From Maricaulis sp. (GTDB lineage Bacteria > Pseudomonadota > Alphaproteobacteria > Caulobacterales > Maricaulaceae): a stretch of 64,000 bases of DNA. Every line of letters starts with the position of its first letter. Position 1 is the stretch's first letter. Where the stretch lies: the NCBI RefSeq assembly GCF_030149235.1, contig NZ_JASBRW010000024.1, positions 1 to 64,000 on the forward strand, given 5' to 3'. Below are positions 10,445 to 21,009 of this stretch, piece after piece. Position numbers and translations under genes: made by a program. The notes beneath the pieces are model-generated. The model saw only the letters and a program-made list of their open reading frames with translations, made no database searches and was not told the DNA's origin.

Positions 10445-11577
10445 CAGGCTTTAGGTCCTTTTCGTCCCGATCCAATGGCAGGGTCCAGCTTGGCCGAGCT
10501 GGCGTCCAAAGGCCAGCGCGCCCGCGCCGGCGCATCCAACCCATCTGTCTGACCCCGTGCAAGATGCTCCAGGCCAGCCAGGGCGATCATCGCCGCATTG
10601 TCCGTGCACCACTTCATTGGAGGCGCGATCAGCTCGAACCCTTCCGCAGCGGCTGTTTCAGACAACATCGACCTTACGGTGCCATTGGCCGCCACGCCGC
10701 CGGCGACGATGAAGGGCGCAGGCCCGATCACACCGGGATACCGCTCCCTGAACAGGCTCATCGCGCGTTTCGATCGTGCTGCAAGCGCACGGGCAATAGC
10801 CTGCTGCACTGATGCCGCCAGATCCGCCTTTTCCTGCTCGCCCGGCTGCTCAAGCCCGTCCCAGATCTGCCGCGCTGCCGTTTTCAGACCGGCAAAGGAA
10901 AAGTCGCAACCGGGCTTGGTCTTCATCGGGACCGGCAGATCGAAACGGCTGGCATCACCGCGCGCCGCGCAACGCTCGAGAGCGGGCCCGCCCGGGAAGC
11001 CTAGCCCCATGACCTTGGCTGTCTTGTCGAAGGCTTCGCCGGCGGCGTCATCTATCGTTGAACCCAGGCGGTGATAGACACCCACATCCTCGGCGATGAG
11101 CAATTGCGTATGCCCGCCGGACACCAACAGTAGGAGATAGGGAAACTCCGCGCTCTGCGACAAGCGCGGTGACAGGGCATGGCCCTCTAGGTGATTGACG
11201 GCGATCAGGGGCTTGCCTGCGCCCAGCGCCAGCCCTTTCGCCGTCATCAGGGCCGCCATCACGCCACCGATCAAACCCGGCCCGGACGTCGCCGCTATGC
11301 CATCCATGTCAGCCAGAGTCAGACCGGCTTCCTGCAGGGCCGCGGCCGCCAGCCCGTCAATGGCCTCGGCATGAGCGCGCGCGGCAATCTCCGGCACCAC
11401 CCCGCCAAACGGTGCGTGTGCCTCGGTCTGGCCCAGCACGAGATCGGCAAGAACCTCCACCTCGCCCGTGGCATGACGACGCAGAATCGCCGCAGCCGTC
11501 TCGTCACAGCTGGACTCCAGGCCGAGCACGGTGAGCGAGCTTGCTTGCGTCTTGGGGGAAGGGGGGGCTAAGTCCAT
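10444..11577 (-). CDS. tsaD: tRNA N6-adenosine threonylcarbamoyltransferase TsaD
   Basis: [41 protein letters not shown]. Confidence 0.96.
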   Translation of the reverse strand: MDLAPPSPKTQASSLTVLGLESSCDETAAAILRRHATGEVEVLADLVLGQTEAHAPFGGVVPEIAARAHAEAIDGLAAAALQEAGLTLADMDGIAATSGPGLIGGVMAALMTAKGLALGAGKPLIAVNHLEGHALSPRLSQSAEFPYLLLLVSGGHTQLLIAEDVGVYHRLGSTIDDAAGEAFDKTAKVMGLGFPGGPALERCAARGDASRFDLPVPMKTKPGCDFSFAGLKTAARQIWDGLEQPGEQEKADLAASVQQAIARALAARSKRAMSLFRERYPGVIGPAPFIVAGGVAANGTVRSMLSETAAAEGFELIAPPMKWCTDNAAMIALAGLEHLARGQTDGLDAPARARWPLDASSAKLDPAIGSGRKGPKA

Positions 11578-12592
11578 GCCTCTGTCGATAACCTTCTCTC
11601 CGGATCATCGCAACGTGTCTCAGCCGTCCAGCCCCTTGGCCAGCCCCATGGCCATCGCCACCCGCAAATCCCCGCTCGCCCTGGTCCAAGCCCGGCATGT
11701 GCAGGACTTGCTGGCGCGGCATCATGGCGTCGACCCGGCTGACAAGGATGAGGCATTCCCGATCCTCGGCCTGGTCTCGACCGGCGACAGGATCCAGGAC
11801 CGCACCCTGATCGAGGCGGGCGGCAAGGGCCTCTTTACCAAGGAAATCGACGAAGCCCAGCTCGATGGCCGCGCCGCCTTTGCCGTGCATTCGATGAAGG
11901 ATGTGCCGACACAATTGCCCGAGGGGCTGATGCTGGGTGCCATTCTGGAGCGCGCAGATCCGCGCGACATGCTGCTGGCCAGCGGTGGCGAGACCCGCCT
12001 CGCCGACCTGCCTGAAGGCGCCGTCCTCGGCACTGCCAGCCTCCGGCGTCAGGCCCAGGCACTCGCCGCGCGTCCGGATCTCAAAGTCGTGCCCCTGCGC
12101 GGCAATGTCGACACACGCCTCGGCAAGCTGCGCGAGGGTGAAGTCTATGCCACCTTCCTGGCGCGCGCCGGGCTCAAGCGTCTCGGCCGCAGCGAGGCCG
12201 AATCGCAACCGCTGGAACCGGGTGAGATGCTTCCGGCAGTCGCCCAAGGGGCGATTGGAATCACAGCATGCACGCAGGACGGGTCGGCACAAGACCTGCT
12301 CAAGCCTCTCAATCACAGCCCGACCGAGCTGAGCATTGCGGCCGAAAGAGCCTTCCTGGCAAGGCTAGACGGATCTTGCCGCACACCGATCGCGGCCTAC
12401 GTGCATATTGAATCCATGGATTTCACCGGCGAAGTCTTGAGTCCTGCCGGAGACATCCGGTGGCGTAAGACGATGACGTTCGACATGCGTGACATGACCA
12501 TGAGCAAAGCCGTTGAGGCGGGCCATGCGCTCGGCGAAGCGGTCAAACAGGAGGCGGGCCCTGCTTTGCAGAGCGCCCTGAAACTCACGTGA
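11576..12592 (+). CDS. hemC: Hydroxymethylbilane synthase (start uncertain: 11576, GTG 11615 or 11648)
   Basis: IATRKSPLALVQARHV, GKGLFTKEID, SLRRQAQ, RGNVDTRL, PAVAQGAIGI. Confidence 0.94.
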   Translation: MPLSITFSPDHRNVSQPSSPLASPMAIATRKSPLALVQARHVQDLLARHHGVDPADKDEAFPILGLVSTGDRIQDRTLIEAGGKGLFTKEIDEAQLDGRAAFAVHSMKDVPTQLPEGLMLGAILERADPRDMLLASGGETRLADLPEGAVLGTASLRRQAQALAARPDLKVVPLRGNVDTRLGKLREGEVYATFLARAGLKRLGRSEAESQPLEPGEMLPAVAQGAIGITACTQDGSAQDLLKPLNHSPTELSIAAERAFLARLDGSCRTPIAAYVHIESMDFTGEVLSPAGDIRWRKTMTFDMRDMTMSKAVEAGHALGEAVKQEAGPALQSALKLT

Positions 12593-13326
12593 CCGTGCTG
12601 ATCACGCGCGGCTGGCCCGGGGCGGAACAGACCGCCACCGGACTTCGTGCGATGGGTATCGACCCGATCATCTGTCCGGTCATGGACGTCAATTTCCGCG
12701 CCAAGATCGATGCTGATCTCTCGGACGTGCAGGCCTTGGCCTTTACCAGCGCCAATGGTGTGCGGTCCTGGGGCCCGCGCCGTCCCGAGCGCGACCTCCC
12801 CGTATTCACCGTCGGCAATGCGACAGCCGAACTCGCTCGCAATATCGGCTTCAAGAAAGTCCACTCGGCGCGCGGCGACGTCGAGGATCTCGGCAAGCTG
12901 ATCAAGCGCAAGCTGCGCCCGTCCGGCGGCTCCATCCTGCACATCCGCGGCATCCACACGGCCGGCAATCTCGCCGGCGATCTGCGCAAGGACGGCTACA
13001 CCGCCCGCGAGGCGATCGGCTATGGCACCGTTCCGGTGGATGTGCTCAGCGAGGAAGCCATCGCGGCGATCATTTCCGGGGCACCGGTCCAGGTGCTGAT
13101 CCATTCTGGGCGCGGCGCCAAGACCTTCCTCGATCTGGCGCGCAAATTCGGGCTGCATCACTGGCTTGGCTCTGTGACGGCGCTCGGGATTAGCGAGAAA
13201 GCGCTCAAACCGCTGGAAAATGCCGGTTTCGCCGACCTGATAGCGGCACGCGAACCCAATGAGCAGGCGCTTTTGGGCCTGCTTGGCGAACCCATGCAAC
13301 TGGTCAGCGCTGGCAACGCGTCCTAA
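12589..13326 (+). CDS. hemD: Uroporphyrinogen-III synthase
   Basis: Position directly after hemC with ATGA overlap; FTSANGV and IHSGRGAKTF motifs of the HemD family. Confidence 0.85.
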   Translation: MTVLITRGWPGAEQTATGLRAMGIDPIICPVMDVNFRAKIDADLSDVQALAFTSANGVRSWGPRRPERDLPVFTVGNATAELARNIGFKKVHSARGDVEDLGKLIKRKLRPSGGSILHIRGIHTAGNLAGDLRKDGYTAREAIGYGTVPVDVLSEEAIAAIISGAPVQVLIHSGRGAKTFLDLARKFGLHHWLGSVTALGISEKALKPLENAGFADLIAAREPNEQALLGLLGEPMQLVSAGNAS

Positions 13327-13359
13327 GGTGTTTCGGTAGCAACCGAATCATACTCCGGC

Positions 13360-14670
13360 ATGGCGTCGAACAACGAACATCTTGATCCTGAACCCGTAGA
13401 TGCGGAGTTTGAACCGGCGGACATCGAGGCGCCGGCAAAATCCGCTCGCCCCGGCTCCACCACACTGATCTCCGGCTTTGTCGCCGCGACGCTCATCGGC
13501 GGCGCCCTGGGGGCCTGGGGTAGTCAGTTCTTCGCGCCGGAACAGCAGGCCGATGACGGCGCCGCCGCCGAACGCGCGGCACTGACGCAACACCTGACCG
13601 GGCTGGAAACCCGCATCACCGCGATCGAGGCCGAGGACCCGGCCCGCGTCGCCCAGGCCACGGTCGGCGAGGCGGTGCTCGACCTCGAAAATCGCATCGG
13701 AGCGCTGGAAAGCCTGCCGCCGGGGACGACGGATCTCAGCCCGCTGGAGGGCCGCATTGCCGCGCTTGAAGAGGCGCCGGCACCGGTCGCCGGGGACAGT
13801 TTCGACACCTCACCGCTGGACGCGCGCATCGCCGCGCTCGAGGGCGATCTCGATAGCCTGGAAAGTACGGCCAGCAGCGCACTTGAAGCCGCGCAGCAAG
13901 CCGCAAGCAGCGCCATTGATCCGTCGATCCTGCAAAACCTGATCGAGCGGATCGCCGCCCTGGAAAGCTCAACTGACCAGCCCGGCTCGCCCGCGATCGA
14001 CAACAGCCCGCAAATCGCCGCGCTAGAAGCCCGCATCGCCGTGCTGGAAACCGCCTTGTCAGAAGCCCGTTCCGTCGCGGACGCGGCGCAGACGGCAGCG
14101 AACAGCGCGCAAACCACGGCCGATGATGCGGCCCGAACGGCGGCCACATCCTCTCAGTCGAGCAGTGACGCTGATCGACAGCTCGCCGCCCGCGCCCTGG
14201 CCCTGACCGCCTTGCGCGACATGGCCGCGACCGGAACGCCGTTTGAAGCCGAGCGCGCCGCCTTGGCCCGGCTCTGGCGGGGCCAGCCGGATCTCGCAAC
14301 CCTCGCCGGATACTCCCGCGCCGGCGTGCCGGATCTCGATACGCTGAGCGATGACTTCCCGGCCGCCGCCATCCGCGAAGCCGCCGGTCCGGGCCGGATT
14401 TTCTTCGGCCTGATCGAGGTGCGTGATGTGAGCGGTGGAAGCGACGGCGACAACCCGCTGGCCCTGACCGCGCTCGCCGAGACCCGTCTGGGTGAACGCG
14501 ATCTCACTGCAGCGGTCAGCCTGACCGAGCAGCTGGAAGGCGATGCCCTCGCCGCCGCGCAGGACTGGCTCATTGCCGCCCGCGCCCGGCTCGCCGTGGA
14601 TGCTGCCATTACCCGCCTGCGCCAGGCCCTGGCCGAGGACGCGGCCGAACTCGGAGCCGATCCCTCATGA
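13360..14670 (+). CDS. Mitofilin/Mic60-like (COG4223-type) inner-membrane protein
   Basis: N-terminal TM, long Ala-rich coiled coil, C-terminal helical domain; location between hemD and hemY typical of alphaproteobacterial Mic60 genes. Confidence 0.7.
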   Translation: MASNNEHLDPEPVDAEFEPADIEAPAKSARPGSTTLISGFVAATLIGGALGAWGSQFFAPEQQADDGAAAERAALTQHLTGLETRITAIEAEDPARVAQATVGEAVLDLENRIGALESLPPGTTDLSPLEGRIAALEEAPAPVAGDSFDTSPLDARIAALEGDLDSLESTASSALEAAQQAASSAIDPSILQNLIERIAALESSTDQPGSPAIDNSPQIAALEARIAVLETALSEARSVADAAQTAANSAQTTADDAARTAATSSQSSSDADRQLAARALALTALRDMAATGTPFEAERAALARLWRGQPDLATLAGYSRAGVPDLDTLSDDFPAAAIREAAGPGRIFFGLIEVRDVSGGSDGDNPLALTALAETRLGERDLTAAVSLTEQLEGDALAAAQDWLIAARARLAVDAAITRLRQALAEDAAELGADPS

Positions 14671-16157
14671 TCCGCCTCATCCTCGCCGTTGCCTTCGCCA
14701 TTTTCACCGCCGTGCTCGGTGCCTTCCTGGCGCTCAATCCGGGCCGGGCCAGCTTCGAATTTCTCGGCATCCAGACCGAGATGCCTTTCGTGCTCGCCGC
14801 CGGCGGTATCATCGTCTTCGCCTTCCTGATGGTCGTGGTCTGGTGGGCGATCTACATGGCCTGGTCCTCACCGGACAAGCTGCGCAATTTCGTCACCCGC
14901 CGCCGCCGTGAACAGGGATATGACGCGCTGGAAAAAGCCCTGATCGCCTCGGCCGCCGGAGATGGCGAAACCGCCGTGCGCCAGGCCGCCCGCGCCGATG
15001 CCCTGCTTGACCGTCCGGCCCTGTCCCGTCTGCTCGCCGCCCGCGCAGCTGAAGCGGCCGGCAATATCGACGGCGCCCAGGCGCATTATGAAGCGCTGCT
15101 GGAGGACAACCGGACCCGGGTCATGGCCCGGCGTGGCCTGGCCCAGCTGGCGCATGAGCGCGGCGACCACAACGCTACCGCGGAGCACGCCCAGGACGCG
15201 TTTAATCGGGCCAAGGGCGCACGCTGGGCTTTTGAGGCCCTGTTTGATGCGCAGATCGCCCAGGGCCGCTGGGAGGAGGCGCTCGACACGCTTAATGAAG
15301 CCGAGCGCCGCAAGCAGATGGCACCGGACCGGCTCCTGCGCCGCCGCGCCGTGATCATGACGGCGGCGGCTAACAAGCTGGAAGAAGACCAGCCGGAACG
15401 TGCTCGCGACCTGGCGGAGGCCGCGACCCGCGCTGCACCCGACTTTGCTCCGGCCGCAACGCTGGCCGCGCGCCTGCTCACCGCTGGCCGTCGCTTCAAG
15501 AAGGCCTCGGACGTGCTCGAGGCGAGCTGGACCGCCGCCCCGCACCCGGTCACCGCACGGGTCTATCGCGAACTGCGCAAATCCGACACGCGGAGCAAAC
15601 GCCAAGAACGCCTCAAGACCCTCGCAGACCTGCAGCCGGAACACCGCGAGAGCCAGTTGATCCGCGCCGAGATCGCGCTGGATGAGGGCGAAAGCGCCAC
15701 CGCCGAAAGCCTGCTGAAACCGCTCCTCGAGGAAGGCGCACCCAGCGCTCGCCTGTGCGCCCTCGCGGCCCGTCTCGCCCGACTCAAGGATGAGGACGAA
15801 CAGGCCCGCCGCTGGATGACACGCGCCGCCCATGCCTCGGTCGAGGCCGACTGGAGCGATATGGACGAGGACGGCCGCCCCTTCCCCTATACCGAAGATG
15901 ACTGGAAACGCATGGTCTATGTCTTCGGCGATGAAGCCCGCCTGATCCACCCGCGCTATGAACGCTATGAAAGCGCTGCGGAGGCGGTGCCGGAAACCGC
16001 ACTGCTGGAAGCCCCGCGTGCCAAACCCGCTTCCGGCGGGGTGACACCGGGCAGTGGAACCCAGTATTTCGAAGCGCCACGCCAGCCGGATGATCCCGGG
16101 ATCGAGACCGATGGCGATGACGAACTCAATGGCGAGGATGCGGGACGCGCCGCATGA
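14667..16157 (+). CDS. HemY-like TPR inner-membrane protein
   Basis: Two N-terminal TM helices (FAIFTAVLGAFLALNPG.. / IIVFAFLMVVVWWAIYM) followed by TPR-like repeats; hem cluster context. Confidence 0.82.
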   Translation: MIRLILAVAFAIFTAVLGAFLALNPGRASFEFLGIQTEMPFVLAAGGIIVFAFLMVVVWWAIYMAWSSPDKLRNFVTRRRREQGYDALEKALIASAAGDGETAVRQAARADALLDRPALSRLLAARAAEAAGNIDGAQAHYEALLEDNRTRVMARRGLAQLAHERGDHNATAEHAQDAFNRAKGARWAFEALFDAQIAQGRWEEALDTLNEAERRKQMAPDRLLRRRAVIMTAAANKLEEDQPERARDLAEAATRAAPDFAPAATLAARLLTAGRRFKKASDVLEASWTAAPHPVTARVYRELRKSDTRSKRQERLKTLADLQPEHRESQLIRAEIALDEGESATAESLLKPLLEEGAPSARLCALAARLARLKDEDEQARRWMTRAAHASVEADWSDMDEDGRPFPYTEDDWKRMVYVFGDEARLIHPRYERYESAAEAVPETALLEAPRAKPASGGVTPGSGTQYFEAPRQPDDPGIETDGDDELNGEDAGRAA

Positions 16158-16786
16158 CCCAGACCTGCCGCCTGATCGCTATCACCGGAGGCTCCGCCTC
16201 GGGCAAGTCGCGCCTGTCACAGGCGCTGGCCCAGCATTTCGCCCATGAGGGCAGCTATGTCCTGGCGGAGGATGATTACTATGTCGACGCCGGCAATATG
16301 CCCGACTTTAACCCCTCCGCTTTCAATTTCGACGAACCAGCCGCCAAGGATCACGCCCTGCTCGGCGAACATCTTGGCCATTTGCGCCAGGGCCGCCCGA
16401 TCGCCCAGCCGGTCTATGATTTCGCCACCCATTGCCGTGCCGGGCACACGGTTGAACGCCACCCGGCCCCGGTTGTGATCGTGGAAGGCATGCACCTGCT
16501 CTGTGCCCCGGCCCTGCGCGAACACTTCCATTTCAGTGTCTATGTCTCGGCAGGCGACCCGCTGCGCCTGCAACGCCGCATCGCCCGCGATGTCGCCGAA
16601 CGCTCGCGCACCGAAGCCTTCGCCCGGCAACAGTTCGAGACCCATGTCCGGCCTATGCACGACCTCCATGTCGAGCCGCAAAAACCGCATGCCGACCTGA
16701 TCCTGGAAAACCGCGGCGCCCCCGATTTCGAGGCCCTTGTCCGCCCGGTTGTCGAGCACATTCGACGTCTCCAGCCCGCCGTGTGA
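16154..16786 (+). CDS. Uridine kinase-like P-loop kinase
   Basis: ITGGSASGKSRLSQAL Walker A; LAEDDYYVD; DEPAAKDH; VIVEGMHLL. Confidence 0.82.
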   Translation: MTQTCRLIAITGGSASGKSRLSQALAQHFAHEGSYVLAEDDYYVDAGNMPDFNPSAFNFDEPAAKDHALLGEHLGHLRQGRPIAQPVYDFATHCRAGHTVERHPAPVVIVEGMHLLCAPALREHFHFSVYVSAGDPLRLQRRIARDVAERSRTEAFARQQFETHVRPMHDLHVEPQKPHADLILENRGAPDFEALVRPVVEHIRRLQPAV

Positions 16787-16878
16787 AATTCGCACCGCAA
16801 CGGGACTTGCCGCCAACCCCATTCGCGGTTAGTTTCCGCCGCCTCTCGGGCAGCGATTGGGCTGTCAGGGAATAGCGT

Positions 16879-16954
<76 letters not shown>

Positions 16955-17052
16955 TTTCTTCCCATTTCTTTGAATTCGTCCGGCCAATTTCCGCGAAAAC
17001 TGCGGCCGCGCAGTTGCGCTTGCGAAATCGTTGGTCCTCAAGGCGACAAAAC

Positions 17053-17787
17053 TTAGCTCGCCGACACATCTCCCTGCTCGAACCGCTCCAGCACCTCTTC
17101 AAGCTGCTCCTCGGTCTCGATGAATTGCTCATCTCCGCTGGGTAGCGGCTGGTCCTCCGGGATCAGGATGAGGACCAGGGGGTTAGGCTGCAGGTTCAGC
17201 ATCGCGCCTGACGCCAGGTCGATGCCGATCATGGCACCGCCAAAGAGGAGGCCGGTGGCCGCCCCGGCCGCGGCGAAGGACCCGGCTGAGGCCCCGGTTG
17301 TGACCGTGCCGAAAGTCGCTATCGTCGTGATCGCCGAGGACAGGCTGGACAGCAGTGCGGTCGACGCGACATAGGCACCGGTCGCAACAACCGCGCCACC
17401 CGCCACAGAAGCGCCCCGGCCCTCCGAGCCAAAGCCGCTCGTGATGTCGACCACGACCGGGTGATAGCCCTCCAGCGTCACGGTGACCTGGAACTCGGAG
17501 CGCCTCGAAACCTCAAACGCACACGGTGTGGCGGCGCAGCCATGGGTCTCACCAATAAAGGCCGCGAGCGCTTCGCTGTCGGACGGATCGATACGGTCGT
17601 AGGCGCGCTGGGACTCTCGGGTCAGCAAGTCCGTCGTCACCTGGGCACCCGGGGGTTCGCTGGCCACCTGGAAATCGGTATTGGGACCCCGGACCACCGT
17701 CGCGCAAGCGGTGACAGACAGGGCGCCCAAGAGGATTACGATCCGCGTCGCAAATTGTCTGATCTGGTCCAGTTCCATCGACATCAT
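17053..17787 (-). CDS. Hypothetical lipoprotein with PEGA-like segment and Gly/Ala-rich membrane-like region
   Basis: SVTACATVVRG lipobox; VASEPPGAQVTTD PEGA-like; hydrophobic Gly/Ala-rich middle; start approximate. Confidence 0.6.
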   Translation of the reverse strand: MMSMELDQIRQFATRIVILLGALSVTACATVVRGPNTDFQVASEPPGAQVTTDLLTRESQRAYDRIDPSDSEALAAFIGETHGCAATPCAFEVSRRSEFQVTVTLEGYHPVVVDITSGFGSEGRGASVAGGAVVATGAYVASTALLSSLSSAITTIATFGTVTTGASAGSFAAAGAATGLLFGGAMIGIDLASGAMLNLQPNPLVLILIPEDQPLPSGDEQFIETEEQLEEVLERFEQGDVSAS

Positions 17788-17880
17788 CAGCCCATTCAAT
17801 GCCAGCCCAGTGCCGGCTAGAAACACGCTATCAGGTAGAGCAGCGCCTTGGGGGCGGGTCAATTCCAATCCGGCCGGCGC

Positions 17881-18654
17881 CTAGAGCCATCCGGCCTGTT
17901 TCAACTGATCCACCCGGCCGCGAGCGACGGGGACAACGCGGCCGTCTGTGAGCACCAGGACGTGGTCCCGGCCGCGGCGTTCAGTCCGTTCGACGGCCTC
18001 GCGTGCGACCCACCAGGAGCGGTGGACCTGCATGCCCGCGCCGGGCTCGGTCCGCGCGATCGCCTCGCTCATCCTGGCCCGGACGAGAGATTGGCCAGCA
18101 GAACTGGTCAGGCTGAGATAATGATCCTGCGTTTCAATCGACAGGATCGGGCCGGATGGCCGGGCGTCGTTGCCAGGCTCCACATCAAGCGGCTCTGGCA
18201 CCCAGCGCGCCTGCGCCTCGGACTGGCGTCGCAGACGCTCAGAGTGAACCTCGATGATGACGATCAGGCCGCAGACAAAGGCGATGCCCGGTGCCATGAA
18301 GAGGGTGAATTCAAGCAGGGGATCTTGCGCCTGATAGGCCAGTAGCGGTGTGCGTTTGAGGCCCTCCACCTGAAGCGACACCAGTGGCCAGACGACCCCT
18401 AAACCGATCAGCCAGCCCGGCCACCGCCGCTCTGCAGAGGCGAGACCACTGACACGGACCAATGCAGAAACGGCCAGGAATTGAAGCGCCAAGAGACTGA
18501 CCACTACGACCCAAAGAACCAGCCGGTGGCCGAAAGACACATCATCACTGTCGAACCCGCCCGAAGCGGTCTGGATTAGGCTGAGCCCGGCCACAAGACC
18601 GGCGATCTGTAACAGCACACGCCGGGGCGGAAGGGCGGCGATCAATTTCGACAT
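17881..18654 (-). CDS. LytTR-domain transcriptional regulator with N-terminal TM helices
   Basis: ILSIETQDHYLSLTSSAG...MQVHRSWWVAREAV...LTDGRVVPVARGRVDQLKQAGWL. Confidence 0.85.
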   Translation of the reverse strand: MSKLIAALPPRRVLLQIAGLVAGLSLIQTASGGFDSDDVSFGHRLVLWVVVVSLLALQFLAVSALVRVSGLASAERRWPGWLIGLGVVWPLVSLQVEGLKRTPLLAYQAQDPLLEFTLFMAPGIAFVCGLIVIIEVHSERLRRQSEAQARWVPEPLDVEPGNDARPSGPILSIETQDHYLSLTSSAGQSLVRARMSEAIARTEPGAGMQVHRSWWVAREAVERTERRGRDHVLVLTDGRVVPVARGRVDQLKQAGWL

Positions 18655-18791
18655 CAGACGCTTCACGACATTTCCCGACACTTGGCGACAGCGGGCAAGA
18701 CTGGGCATTTACGACTTGTAAGAGGGCCGATAATGGGTCCGAGACAAGTACCACGAGCCTGCCTGTGCGGGTCAATGCAAGGGAGCGATCA

Positions 18792-20060
18792 ATGCCGGGT
18801 TTTGTGCGTTCATGGGGACAGGTCACTGCAGCCATTTGCGCTGTGCTGGTCGTCCTGGCGATCTGGTATCTCTGGCCGGTCTACGGTTTCTTCTCCCATC
18901 GCGGCGCCGCTCCTCTGGGACCGTTTGGCTGGTCGGACTTGCCGTCTGCAGCGGCACCGGTCACTCACGAGACGCTGAACCCGCAGTATGATGCTGCGGG
19001 TGAAGAAGCCGCCCGCCGGCTGGAAGCCTGGCGCGCGCAGATTGGCGCTCCGGCGCTCTCGGCCGCGGTCGCGGTAGACGGAGAAGTGGTCTGGCGCGGC
19101 GCGGCCGGCTGGAGCGATCTTGCCCGCGGCACACCGGCCACACCGGATACGGTTTTCCGCATCGGCTCGACCTCCAAGGCGGTTACGGCAACCGCCCTGG
19201 CGCGCCAGGTGCAGCGCGGCGAACTCGACCTGGATGCCCCGCTGGAGAGCTATTTCACCGACCTGCCCAATCAGGCCTGGGCCGCGATCACAGCGCGCCA
19301 GCTCGCCTCACACATGGCAGGCGTGCCGCACTATGGCGGCAATAGCGATACCGCCGGCCTGATCGCGACCATGACCATGCGCCGCCACTACCCCAGTGTT
19401 CAGGACGCGCTTGATGTCTTTGACGGCAGTGAGCTTCTCTTCGAACCGGGCACGAATTTCGACTATTCCTCCCTCGGTACGGTCCTGCTCGGCGCAGCTA
19501 TGAGCGAAGCCGGCGATGTGACTTATCGCGATCTCATTGCCCGGGAGGTCATCGAGCCGGCTGATGCGCGCGCCACCATCGTGGCGCCGCGGGGCCGCTC
19601 CGGCGAGCTGGCGAATTTCTACGTCCACCGGGATCAGCGCTACCGGGTCTGGCGCCCGATTGATCTCAGCCACCGCCTGCCCGGCGGCGGGTGGGCCTCA
19701 ACGCCGAGCGACCTGGTGCGCATCGGCTCGCTCTGGCTCGATGAGGACTTCATTTCGCCGGAAACGCGCGAGGCGTTCTGGACACCGCAAGCACTCACCA
19801 ATGGGGAAACCAATGAACAGGATTACGCCCTTGGCTGGCGCTGGCGAGAGTGGGACGTTGAAGGTGTCGGGGTTATCCGAAATGCCAATCACGGCGGGGT
19901 TTCCCGCGGATCCCAGTCCTGGCTTCTGGTCTTCCCGGACTATGGGATGAGCATCGCTTTCAACACCAATATAAACACCGACGAGTTTGCCGAGTTCGGG
20001 ATGTTCTACCGGGAAATGGTGCAGGTCTTCGCACCGGTGGCCGGGCAAGAGGAGGAATAG
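18792..20060 (+). CDS. Serine hydrolase (beta-lactamase / class C PBP family)
   Basis: FRIGSTSKAVTATALA (SxxK), YSSLGTVLLG (YxS/N), NHGGVSRGSQSW. Confidence 0.9.
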   Translation: MPGFVRSWGQVTAAICAVLVVLAIWYLWPVYGFFSHRGAAPLGPFGWSDLPSAAAPVTHETLNPQYDAAGEEAARRLEAWRAQIGAPALSAAVAVDGEVVWRGAAGWSDLARGTPATPDTVFRIGSTSKAVTATALARQVQRGELDLDAPLESYFTDLPNQAWAAITARQLASHMAGVPHYGGNSDTAGLIATMTMRRHYPSVQDALDVFDGSELLFEPGTNFDYSSLGTVLLGAAMSEAGDVTYRDLIAREVIEPADARATIVAPRGRSGELANFYVHRDQRYRVWRPIDLSHRLPGGGWASTPSDLVRIGSLWLDEDFISPETREAFWTPQALTNGETNEQDYALGWRWREWDVEGVGVIRNANHGGVSRGSQSWLLVFPDYGMSIAFNTNINTDEFAEFGMFYREMVQVFAPVAGQEEE

Positions 20061-20165
20061 GGACCCGCTCGCCACACGCCATCGTGAACACGCCGCACGC
20101 GGCCCAGCCCGTTGAACTTCGGGAACCACTCCTTAGGTTCACCCTCAACACCAACGGGGATTGTC

Positions 20166-21005
20166 ATGACCGATACGACGTACACGCCACCGAAAGTCTG
20201 GACCTGGGATGCCGAAAGCGGCGGCCGGTTTGCCAAGATCAACCGGCCGATCGCCGGCGCCACGCATGAGAAGGATCTGCCGGTCGGCGAGCATCCGTTC
20301 CAGCTGTACTCGCTGGCCACGCCGAACGGTGTGAAGGTCACCATCCTGTTCGAGGAATTGCTCGAAAAGGGCCTCAAGGACGCCGAGTATGACGCCTGGC
20401 TGATCGATATCGGCGAAGGCAATCAATTCTCCAGCGGCTTTGTCGACATCAATCCGAACTCGAAAATCCCCGCCCTGCTCGACCGGAGCGGTGACAAGCC
20501 GGTACGGGTTTTTGAAAGCGGCTCGATCCTGGTTCACCTGGCCGAGAAGTTCGGCGCGTTTCTGCCCGCCTCAGGGGCGGAACGCACCGAAGTGTTCAAC
20601 TGGCTGATGTGGCAAATGGGCTCGGCGCCCTTCCTTGGCGGCGGTTTCGGACATTTCTACGCCTATGCGCCGGAGAAGTTTGGATACCCGATCAATCGCT
20701 ATGCGATGGAAGTGAAGCGGCAGATGGATGTTCTCGACCGCGCCCTGGCGGAGCGCGAATTCATTGCCGGCGAGAATTATTCCATCGCCGATATGGCGAT
20801 CTTTCCCTGGTATGGCGGTCTCGCCCGCGGCCTGCTCTACGAGGCCGCCGAATTCCTCTCGGTGCAGGACTATAAAAACGTGCAGCGCTGGGCCCAGCAG
20901 CTCGCCGCCCGCCCGGCCGTCAAGCGCGGCGTGCGCGTCAACAAGGCCTGGGGCGGTGAAGCGACGCAATTACACGAGCGTCACAGCGCCGCCGATTTCG
21001 ACTGA
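20166..21005 (+). CDS. Glutathione S-transferase, YghU-like (Nu class)
   Basis: PPKVWTWDAESGGRFAKINRPIAGATHEKDLPVGEHPFQLYSLATPNG..KIPALLD..VFESGSILVHLAEKFG. Confidence 0.9.
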   Translation: MTDTTYTPPKVWTWDAESGGRFAKINRPIAGATHEKDLPVGEHPFQLYSLATPNGVKVTILFEELLEKGLKDAEYDAWLIDIGEGNQFSSGFVDINPNSKIPALLDRSGDKPVRVFESGSILVHLAEKFGAFLPASGAERTEVFNWLMWQMGSAPFLGGGFGHFYAYAPEKFGYPINRYAMEVKRQMDVLDRALAEREFIAGENYSIADMAIFPWYGGLARGLLYEAAEFLSVQDYKNVQRWAQQLAARPAVKRGVRVNKAWGGEATQLHERHSAADFD

Positions 21006-21009
21006 CCCG

